Assembly: GCA_016872195.1 (NCBI GenBank)
Contig: VHAT01000007.1
Span: 1-64,000, forward strand
Direction of reading: 5' to 3'
DNA from: Sphingomonadales bacterium
GTDB taxonomy: Bacteria; Bacteroidota; Bacteroidia; Chitinophagales; Chitinophagaceae
DNA: 64,000 bases
Shown here: piece after piece, positions 37,008-43,809 of the stretch
Numbering within the stretch: the first letter of the stretch is position 1
How the letters are laid out: every line of letters begins with the position of its first letter
Notes under the pieces: generated by a model
The model's database searches: none
What the model saw: only the letters and a program-made list of their open reading frames with translations
Told to the model about the DNA's origin: nothing
Translations under genes and position numbers: made by a program

Positions 37008-37088
37008 ACTATGAGGATAGTTTTTTAGTTTGTACTTTTATCCAGCTCCTAAGCGGACAATAATTACTTCTCAAAAATCATTCAGCAA

Positions 37089-38174
37089 ATGCGAATGTGT
37101 TCAAAGACCGAAAGTTTGTCATTTTTTGGTGGCTTTCCCTGCACGAACGTCATATCCGGAATGATATTTCTGCTAATGTTGCAGTATTCTCTCCTTGCAC
37201 AGGCCCAGGCGGACTGGACCGCCGTAAAATCCAAGATGGGGGCCAATACAAAAGAACTGGAAGGTGATTTTATTTTTATGTTAGCCACAAAGGACAGCAT
37301 GCTTTTACAGATGGAGGGACAAACCTTTACTGCCAAATCACAGACCCCCCTCTTGTTGAGCAGCCAGTGGCTTACCGCTGCCCTGCTCTTTAAGCTGGCA
37401 GATGAGGGCAAGCTCTCTATCGATGACCCGATACAAAAATATCTTCCGGCCTTTGGCCAATACTTCAAAGGATACATTACCATCCGTCACTGCCTTAGTC
37501 AAATGACAGGGATCGAACCAAAAGAGTCGCTGCGGATAATGGCCCCGCGAAAAAAATATAACTCACTCGAAGAAGAGGTCAACGACCTGATGAAACTTAC
37601 CATCAGGAATAAGCCGGGAAAAGAGTGTTGGTTCAGTCCGGCAGTCGGCATCAATATTGCCGGTCGGGTAGCCGAAGTGGTCACCAAGAAAAAATTCGAT
37701 GTTCTGATCAAATCCAAATTACTCACCCCCCTGGGCATGCGTCGCACCAGCTTTACCGACCTTAGCGGGGCGGCGATCGATCCATCTTCAGGAGCCCAAA
37801 CAACGGCAGAAGACTACCTGAAGTTTCTACGCATGTTGCTCAATAAAGGGAAACTTAATCAAGACATAATACTAAGCGAAACGGCCATCAATGACTTACT
37901 GACCATACAAGCCCCTTTTTCTAAGGTGGCCTATTCTCCGCTAAAAGGGCAGGCTTTCGGTTATGCCCATGGTGCTTGGGTTAGCAGTCTGCAAGATGGT
38001 CAGACGCTCTCCCTTGCCGCTCCCGGTATGCAAGGATCTTGGTCGCAGATAGACTTGTGCAGGGGCTATATCTATCTTGTTTTTCCAAAGAACAAATTAA
38101 AGGACCATAAAGCCGAACTCCATGCGGAAATGATCGATCTGATCAACCGTCAGTTTGCAACTAACTGCCATTAA
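37089..38174 (+). CDS. Beta-lactamase-fold (serine hydrolase family) protein with lost catalytic motifs
   Basis: A 361-residue exported protein of the beta-lactamase/PBP4-like serine hydrolase fold (PF00144-type): DEGKLSIDDPIQKYLPAFGQ, ITIRHCLSQMTGIE and LLTPLGMRRTSF are family landmarks. The key motifs are gone. The SxxK region reads LSSQWLTA (90-97) with no Lys at +3 from any Ser. The Tyr motif (YxN) reads FSP (182-184), and the C-terminal HxG region reads APGMQG. It is therefore probably not a hydrolase. The start at 37089 gives a long n-region; the internal ATG at 37161 (MIFLLMLQYSLLAQAQA) gives a cleaner signal peptide. It is 9 bp before queG. Confidence 0.8.
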   Translation: MRMCSKTESLSFFGGFPCTNVISGMIFLLMLQYSLLAQAQADWTAVKSKMGANTKELEGDFIFMLATKDSMLLQMEGQTFTAKSQTPLLLSSQWLTAALLFKLADEGKLSIDDPIQKYLPAFGQYFKGYITIRHCLSQMTGIEPKESLRIMAPRKKYNSLEEEVNDLMKLTIRNKPGKECWFSPAVGINIAGRVAEVVTKKKFDVLIKSKLLTPLGMRRTSFTDLSGAAIDPSSGAQTTAEDYLKFLRMLLNKGKLNQDIILSETAINDLLTIQAPFSKVAYSPLKGQAFGYAHGAWVSSLQDGQTLSLAAPGMQGSWSQIDLCRGYIYLVFPKNKLKDHKAELHAEMIDLINRQFATNCH

Positions 38175-38183
38175 AAAACTCGA

Positions 38184-39119
38184 TTGCCCCTACCCATTGA
38201 CCATAGCAGACTGATCAAAGAAAAAGCGCATCGACTTGGCTTTTCATACTGTGGTATCGCCAAAGCCATGCCACTAAACGAAGACGCCCGACGCCTCGAG
38301 AACTGGCTCAAGCAGGGATATCATGGCAAGATGAAATACATGGAAAATCATTTTGACCTGCGTATCGATCCTACTAAACTGGTACCCGGGGCGCGCTCGG
38401 TAATAACCCTCTTGATGAATTATTTTCCGGAGAATTCTCAGCAAGAGCACGCCCCCAAGATCGCTTCCTATGCCTGGGGAAAAGATTATCATGCGGTACT
38501 AAAGTCTAAACTGAAGCAACTTCTTGCGGAACTGCAAGAGGAGATCGGCGCGATCACTGGACGCGGATTTGTCGACTCGGCGCCGGTATTGGAAAGAACC
38601 TGGGCCCAACGCAGTGGATTAGGGTGGATTGGAAAAAACGGAAACCTAATCAATAAAAATAGTGGATCCTTTTACTTTATTGCCACGCTGATCACCGACC
38701 TGCCCCTAGGCTATGACGATCCCTTTGCCAAAGATTTTTGCGGAACCTGTACCCGCTGCATCGATGCCTGCCCTACCGATGCGATCTTACCCGATAAGAC
38801 CATTGCTGCCGATCAATGCATTTCGTATTATACCATCGAGTTAAAGGATGCGTTAATCCCTAAAGAAGCAAGCGGAAAAATGGAAGGATGGATGTTCGGA
38901 TGTGACACCTGCCAGACCGTTTGCCCCTGGAACCGCTTTAGCACACCACATGAAGAAGCTGCTTTTTCTCCTTTGGCGGAGATCTTGAACTTAAGCACCC
39001 GCGAATGGATGAACATGACAGAGGATCAGTTTACAAAACTATTCAAGGATTCCCCGCTAAAGCGACCAGGCTACAAGGGTATTATCCGCAATATTCAATT
39101 TATATCCGTGCCAGATTGA
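38184..39119 (+). CDS. queG: Epoxyqueuosine reductase QueG
   Basis: QueG is the cobalamin-dependent iron-sulphur enzyme that reduces epoxyqueuosine to queuosine in tRNA. The 311-residue protein has GFSYCGIAKA near the start, the central DSAPVLERTWAQRSGLGWIG conserved in the family, and two [4Fe-4S] motifs, CGTCTRCIDACPTDAI and GCDTCQTVCPWN. The start is a TTG at 38184; the in-frame TAA of the preceding gene is three codons upstream, and no ATG precedes the conserved part. C-terminal HEAT-like extensions found in some relatives are absent, which is usual here. It overlaps the convergent SRPBCC gene by 25 bp. Confidence 0.95.
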   Translation: MPLPIDHSRLIKEKAHRLGFSYCGIAKAMPLNEDARRLENWLKQGYHGKMKYMENHFDLRIDPTKLVPGARSVITLLMNYFPENSQQEHAPKIASYAWGKDYHAVLKSKLKQLLAELQEEIGAITGRGFVDSAPVLERTWAQRSGLGWIGKNGNLINKNSGSFYFIATLITDLPLGYDDPFAKDFCGTCTRCIDACPTDAILPDKTIAADQCISYYTIELKDALIPKEASGKMEGWMFGCDTCQTVCPWNRFSTPHEEAAFSPLAEILNLSTREWMNMTEDQFTKLFKDSPLKRPGYKGIIRNIQFISVPD

Positions 39120-39607
39120 GCTTGCTGCTGTAACTGCTTTAAGCCCTGTTCCATGATCAGACCAAATTTATTTTCGAGCAGGAGACTCGAAAACCGCTCC
39201 CAAGGATACCAGTCGAACTGAAAATTCATATACCACTGTACGGTAACGGGACCCTCCAAGGCTTGGCCCACCAGTCGAAACCCCATATCGCCATCGACAG
39301 CTGCAGATTGCAACCCATGTATTTCGACGGTGGTATCCGTAATGGCGCGGATTGACAATAGATTCCCATTAGGGGTCTTGATACCGATCGCTCTTCCCTC
39401 TTTGACAACGAGTGGTAAACTATCCGCGCCGGGAAACCAGAACTTCCAACGGCTTGGATCGGACAGCAAGGCATGAATCGTGGCACGTGATGCCTGTATA
39501 TCGACCGCCCTAGAGATAGTGACCTGCTTTGGCAAGAATAATCCGATTCCAGTAAGCAGCACAAACAAGAACAACACACTCAATAAAAAAAATCGTATAG
39601 CACGCAT
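39095..39607 (-). CDS. SRPBCC/polyketide-cyclase-like membrane-anchored protein
   Basis: A 170-residue protein with an N-terminal transmembrane or signal segment (FFLLSVLFLFVLLTGIGLF) followed by a START/SRPBCC-type domain: VTISRAVDIQASRATIHALL, the WKFWFPG turn and a C-terminal amphipathic helix with LLLENKFGLIMEQGLKQL. SRPBCC proteins have a deep hydrophobic pocket and bind lipids or other small hydrophobic molecules. No catalytic residues are predictable. It is 12 bp downstream of the ABC-2 permease gene on the same strand, so it may be in its operon. Its 3' end overlaps queG. Confidence 0.75.
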   Translation of the reverse strand: MRAIRFFLLSVLFLFVLLTGIGLFLPKQVTISRAVDIQASRATIHALLSDPSRWKFWFPGADSLPLVVKEGRAIGIKTPNGNLLSIRAITDTTVEIHGLQSAAVDGDMGFRLVGQALEGPVTVQWYMNFQFDWYPWERFSSLLLENKFGLIMEQGLKQLQQQAQSGTDIN

Positions 39608-39619
39608 GGCAGATCAATA

Positions 39620-40738
39620 TTATTCCCAACGAAGCAATCTCGACAAAATAAAATAGACAAGGAGTACCCAGATAGACAAGATCGCAAATTCCTTTCCGCA
39701 ATCGAGCCAACCCAAACCCTCGAACGATATTTTACGAATGGCATCGTTGAATTGCTTAAGCGGTAAGATCTCACAGACCTGTTGCAGCCAGACCGGAAAC
39801 ACCTCTACAGAAAAAAAAGTACCTGATAGCAACATCTGGGGTAAAGCAAATAAATTGATCAGCAATGGAATGGTAGCATCTGTCTTGGCGATACTGCTGA
39901 AAATGAGCCCTACCCCCATTAATAGTAATAACATGACAACCGTAAAGGAGATGATCTGCACTACACTCAACCATCCATTCTGTAATGTAAAATCGAGCAC
40001 CCAATGCCCAAAGAGCAGCAACACCACTACGCTCAATAACTGAAAAGAGATACGACCGATACCGATACCGATCAATATATTGATCCGATGCACAGGCGTG
40101 GCAAAAAAACGTTTGAGAACACCCTGCTCTCGCAAACCGTAAAAAGTAAAGGCTATACCAAAGAGCGTAGAAAAAAGGATCGAGAAACCCAGTTGCCCCG
40201 GCAATACAAAATCGATAGGAAGATACTTTCTAACCTCTCGGATGACCGGGGGCTCTATCGAAACTGGACTGTCAGGTACGGTAGCGGCCAACTGTTTTAA
40301 CCGGGTATAATCGAGTATGTACAAAAAGGGCTCGATCTTGGGACCACTGGCCGTTGTGGAGAAAAAACGAACTTTTACGGATGCTGTGGCAGCTGTGTTA
40401 GTCGGTGCTGACTCGATCAATAAGGTACCCGTCAACTTTCCTTTGAGTAGTTCTTTTCCCAATTGGGCGCTATCGGTAAAATGCACCCACTGGATCTGGG
40501 GATGTTGGCGGAGGGAACGATAGAATACCGAAGAGGTATCAGAGCCTGGGAGCAAGGCAATTTTATAAGAAGAGCTTCCGCCCGTTCCAAAAGCCGAGAA
40601 GATCAATACAAAAACAATTGGAAAGATGATACTAAAAACAATAGCGATAGGATTGGCAAAAATAGCCCTGAACCCAGCCCGGATCATGGCTTGTAAAGCG
40701 GTCCATTGACTATAGTCGGGAGGTACGGAGGAGGCCAT
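39620..40738 (-). CDS. ABC-2 type transporter permease
   Basis: A 372-residue inner-membrane protein. One hydrophobic segment near the N-terminus (AIVFSIIFPIVFVLIFSAFG) is followed by a large extracytoplasmic loop (about 55-185) and then five more segments with the ABC-2 motif FGIAFTFYGLREQGVLKRFF and LFALPQMLLSGTFFSVE. This is the YhgE/ABC2_membrane_3 type used for exporting drugs, polysaccharides or lipids. No ATPase gene is adjacent; the partner must be elsewhere. It is divergent from folK with 39 bp between start codons. Substrate unknown. Confidence 0.85.
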   Translation of the reverse strand: MASSVPPDYSQWTALQAMIRAGFRAIFANPIAIVFSIIFPIVFVLIFSAFGTGGSSSYKIALLPGSDTSSVFYRSLRQHPQIQWVHFTDSAQLGKELLKGKLTGTLLIESAPTNTAATASVKVRFFSTTASGPKIEPFLYILDYTRLKQLAATVPDSPVSIEPPVIREVRKYLPIDFVLPGQLGFSILFSTLFGIAFTFYGLREQGVLKRFFATPVHRINILIGIGIGRISFQLLSVVVLLLFGHWVLDFTLQNGWLSVVQIISFTVVMLLLLMGVGLIFSSIAKTDATIPLLINLFALPQMLLSGTFFSVEVFPVWLQQVCEILPLKQFNDAIRKISFEGLGWLDCGKEFAILSIWVLLVYFILSRLLRWE

Positions 40739-40777
40739 AACGACAAATGTATTTTAATTTTATCATCTTTGGGCTCT

Positions 40778-41260
40778 ATGGCCATGGCCTACCTACTTAC
40801 TGGAGCTAATTTGGGCGATCGAAAAAAACAATTGGAAATAGCGGCCTCGCTTATTCAAGAGTGGGCGGGTTCTATCACCCTTAGCTCGGGCTGCTACGAA
40901 ACTGCCCCATGGGGCAAGACCGATCAACCCGCCTTTCTAAACCAAGCGCTTTGCATTTGCACAACCCTCTCGCCACACCAATTGCTAAATACCCTGCTGC
41001 AGATCGAACAACAAGCCGGCCGAGTGCGCAGTGAGAAATATGGCCCCCGTCTTCTTGACATCGACATTTTGCTCTATGATCAGCTTGTACTGCAAGAGAA
41101 AGACCTGATCATACCGCATCCTGCTCTTCCTGCTAGAAGATTTGCCCTGCTTCCGCTTGCCGAAATTGCCCCTACTCAATGGCATCCCACAGAACAATGC
41201 AGCATCAGCGCGTTGCTGCAAAGATGTTCCGATGCAGGAGCGGTCGTCAAGGTCAGCTGA
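40778..41260 (+). CDS. folK: Hydroxymethyl-dihydropterin pyrophosphokinase FolK
   Basis: FolK transfers pyrophosphate from ATP to 6-hydroxymethyl-7,8-dihydropterin in folate synthesis. The 160-residue protein has the start AYLLTGANLGDR, the YETAPWGKTDQPAFLNQ region, and the diagnostic YGPRLLDIDILLYDQ with both metal-binding aspartates, followed by IPHPALPARRFALLPLAEI. I start it at the ATG at 40778, since the conserved fold begins right there; upstream in-frame residues from 40706 would overlap the divergent permease gene. The deoxynucleoside kinase follows after 65 bp, a pairing often seen in Bacteroidota. Confidence 0.95.
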   Translation: MAMAYLLTGANLGDRKKQLEIAASLIQEWAGSITLSSGCYETAPWGKTDQPAFLNQALCICTTLSPHQLLNTLLQIEQQAGRVRSEKYGPRLLDIDILLYDQLVLQEKDLIIPHPALPARRFALLPLAEIAPTQWHPTEQCSISALLQRCSDAGAVVKVS

Positions 41261-41325
41261 TTTTTCCACAAAACCGATGGCTACCCGGTAAGGGGAACGA
41301 TTTGAATTATCTTGCAGCCTTACCC

Positions 41326-41958
41326 ATGCAGTACCAGTTTATTACCATCGAGGGCAATATCGGCGCCGGAAAAACTACCCTGGCCCAGCTATTGAGCCGT
41401 CACTTTAAATCGAGGCTCATTTTAGAGGAGTTTGCCGATAACCCCTTTTTGCCAAAGTTTTATGAGAACCCTGGCCAATTTGCTTTTCCGGTCGAATTAT
41501 TTTTTATGGCCGAACGCTTCAAGCAACTCAAGGAACTATTGCTCCAACAAGATCTGTTCAAAGAGCTGACCATCTCGGACTACCTCTTTACCAAATGCCT
41601 CTTATTTGCCAAAGTAACCCTGCCCGAAGATGAGTTCAGACTTTATCAACGCTTGTTCGATATCATCCATCAACAGCTATTGCAACCCGATCTACTGATC
41701 TATTTACAAGCCCCTGTCTCAAAACTGCAACAGAATATTCGCCAACGAAATCGCCCTTACGAGCAAAATATTCCCGACCAGTACCTCGAACAGTTACAGG
41801 AGACCTACGGCAGCTACATTCGGCAACAACCGGTACGCACACTCATCGTAGATGTAGCACAAGCCGATTTTTTGAATAATGATCGTCACCTGCAAACGCT
41901 AATTGAGGCGGTAGAGCAAGAGTACCCTGTAGGCTTACATCATATACAACTATCATGA
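41326..41958 (+). CDS. Deoxynucleoside kinase
   Basis: A 210-residue salvage kinase that phosphorylates deoxynucleosides (probably deoxyadenosine/deoxyguanosine type). The P-loop is EGNIGAGKTTLAQLL at the N-terminus, followed by EEFADNPFLPKFYENPG and FPVELFFMAERFKQL, and ISDYLFTKCLLFAK, all typical of Bacteroidota dNK. A LID-like RNRPYEQ is also visible. The start at the ATG at 41326 (MQYQFITIEG) puts the P-loop at the standard distance; the longer frame from 41179 lies inside folK. The stop overlaps the MFS start by 4 bp (ATGA). Confidence 0.92.
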   Translation: MQYQFITIEGNIGAGKTTLAQLLSRHFKSRLILEEFADNPFLPKFYENPGQFAFPVELFFMAERFKQLKELLLQQDLFKELTISDYLFTKCLLFAKVTLPEDEFRLYQRLFDIIHQQLLQPDLLIYLQAPVSKLQQNIRQRNRPYEQNIPDQYLEQLQETYGSYIRQQPVRTLIVDVAQADFLNNDRHLQTLIEAVEQEYPVGLHHIQLS

Positions 41959-43199
41959 GCGCTACACCCCATAAAAACCCTTTTTTCAAAGAGATCATCA
42001 ATAAAGAGTTCACCCTCTTTATTGTAGCGCGTATTCTTTTTATAGCCGGATTACGAATGACTCCGGTTTTACTAGGATGGCGACTCTATGAGATCACCGG
42101 CAGTAAACTGGCACTGGGCATGTTGGGACTCTCCGAGGTAATCCCGGCCATTGCCCTTGCACTACCCGCTGGCGTGCGTGTCGATAAGAGCAATAAACAA
42201 CGACTACTGACGATCTGTATGTCCCTTTATTTACTGCTGATGATTGGTCTGGCCCTTGTTACTTCTGATTGGATGCGTGCCCACTACTCTACTCGATTAA
42301 TCGAATGGAGCATCTACGGCATTATGGCGGCTACCGGTGCCGTTCGGGCTTACTCTGGTGCTGGATTCAATGCTTTTTTAGCCCAACTGGTACCCTCCGA
42401 CGTATTAGTGAAAGCAGCCTCCATCAATAGCATGATCTGGCTGCTGGCCGCTGTAGCGGGACCCGCCTTGGCCGGACTGTTGATGGGATACACTAACATC
42501 ACGATTGCCTTTATCCCGGTACTGGTCTTGAATTTGATCGCTGTGCTTCTTTTTATGCAGATCACTCCCAAACCCATCAGTTGGCAAGGTGGCTCGCGCA
42601 CCTGGGAGGGTGTGCTGGAAGGGGTTCGCTTTGTATGGAGACAAAAGGCCCTGTTAGGCGCCATGAGTCTGGACATGTTCGCTGTTCTTTTCGGTGGGGC
42701 CGTGGCCCTCTTACCGGCCTTTGCTACCGATATCCTCCACGTAGGACCACAGGGATTGGGTTGGTTGGTAGCGGCGACCTACTTAGGAAATTTTATTGCG
42801 ATCGCCTGGCTAACCCGTTACCCATTGCAAAAAAAACAAGGTAAAAAGTTATTGATTTGCATTGGCGGCTTTGGCGTTTGCATTTTGTTATTTGCTATCT
42901 CTACTCAATTCTGGCTAAGCTTTATGGCACTCCTTGTATCGGGACTATTCGATGGTGTCAGTGTGATCATCCGGGGTACCGTGGTACAACTGTTTGTACC
43001 GGATGATATGCGAGGCAGGGTCTCGGCCGTTAACTCCATGTTCATTAATTCATCGAACGAACTCGGACAGTTCGAGAGCGGGGTCGCCGCTGCCGGCCTG
43101 GGACTGGTTCCCTCTGTTATTTTTGGAGGTTGTATGACCTTGATGATAACCGTAGTGACCTGGTTCAAAGCGCCCACCCTTCGAAAATTCGAATACTGA
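41955..43199 (+). CDS. MFS transporter (MFS_3/EntS-like)
   Basis: A 414-residue inner-membrane transporter with about 12 hydrophobic segments. The N-terminal pattern NKEFTLFIVARILFIAGLRM, GLSEVIPAIALALPAGVRVD and the SSNELGQFESG stretch resemble the EntS-type MFS_3 group of exporters. Substrate cannot be told. It is translationally coupled to the deoxynucleoside kinase by a 4-bp overlap and converges with the YkgJ-like gene. Coupling to the kinase does not by itself imply nucleoside transport; in this family, efflux of small molecules or siderophores is more common. Confidence 0.85.
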   Translation: MSATPHKNPFFKEIINKEFTLFIVARILFIAGLRMTPVLLGWRLYEITGSKLALGMLGLSEVIPAIALALPAGVRVDKSNKQRLLTICMSLYLLLMIGLALVTSDWMRAHYSTRLIEWSIYGIMAATGAVRAYSGAGFNAFLAQLVPSDVLVKAASINSMIWLLAAVAGPALAGLLMGYTNITIAFIPVLVLNLIAVLLFMQITPKPISWQGGSRTWEGVLEGVRFVWRQKALLGAMSLDMFAVLFGGAVALLPAFATDILHVGPQGLGWLVAATYLGNFIAIAWLTRYPLQKKQGKKLLICIGGFGVCILLFAISTQFWLSFMALLVSGLFDGVSVIIRGTVVQLFVPDDMRGRVSAVNSMFINSSNELGQFESGVAAAGLGLVPSVIFGGCMTLMITVVTWFKAPTLRKFEY

Positions 43200-43209
43200 T
43201 GGGCAGCAG

Positions 43210-43701
43210 TCAGCGCCCAGGGATCGTTTGCATCAACCGCTCCAATACATAGTAGGTGATGGGACAAAAACTACTATTCTTTAGTGTAAGGGTAGGTCGC
43301 TTTACCAAGACATCCTCGTCTGTGTAGGGAAATCGTCTGCAATCAGAGGGTCTGTCTTCATAAATTCCGCAAAAATTATCGGAGCCCAAAAAGGGGCAAG
43401 GCTGCGAGTTGGCAACATAGTCGCCATCCTCGTCGACCCGTAGGTATCTTTCAATAAAAATACTCTCTTTAAGCCCCAGTAAGCGGCTGATGCGTTTTAT
43501 ATCGGGTGTTTTGAAACGGGGGGAATATCCTTTACAACAACGAGCGCACTGTAAACAATCGATTTTGTCAAAGGCTTCCTCGTGCAACTCCGATTGATGT
43601 TTCAACACTTGATTCAAAGGCGCCTTTACAAGGAATTGCTTGTACAGCTTTTGACGATCAGCAGCCTTCTTTTCCCAATTACTCAATAGGTCGGCGGACA
43701 T
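43210..43701 (-). CDS. YkgJ-type Cys-cluster (zinc/iron chelating) protein
   Basis: A 163-residue cytosolic protein. The cluster CLQCARCCKGYSPRF, then the spaced QPCPFL, NFCGIYEDRPSDCRRFP and FCPITYY, match the YkgJ family (COG0727), whose eight or so cysteines bind Fe-S or zinc. I place the start at the ATG at 43701 (MSADLLSNWEKK); the upstream frame would run into the gcvP promoter region. Members are often paired with methylation or tRNA genes, but none is adjacent here. Function unknown. Confidence 0.85.
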   Translation of the reverse strand: MSADLLSNWEKKAADRQKLYKQFLVKAPLNQVLKHQSELHEEAFDKIDCLQCARCCKGYSPRFKTPDIKRISRLLGLKESIFIERYLRVDEDGDYVANSQPCPFLGSDNFCGIYEDRPSDCRRFPYTDEDVLVKRPTLTLKNSSFCPITYYVLERLMQTIPGR

Positions 43702-43773
43702 ACTGCAAAGAAATGAACTTAACGGCTTATCCCCAACTTGCCCGATCAGGCGTGGAGTGTGCCACACCGGTCG

Positions 43774-43781
43774 TAACTTTG
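43774..43781 (+). promoter_or_regulatory. Candidate -7 box (TAACTTTG) of gcvP
   Basis: An exact TAnnTTTG match 28 bp before the gcvP ATG, in the divergent YkgJ-gcvP gap. No good -33 TTG is present at the proper distance. No glycine riboswitch is evident in the short leader. Confidence 0.5.
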
Positions 43782-43809
43782 CCTTCTGAATTATCAACCC
43801 TGTATTGTT

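Noticed and set aside
39620-40738. Complete ABC exporter operon
   Set aside because: Only the permease is present; no Walker-motif ATPase is encoded on either side.
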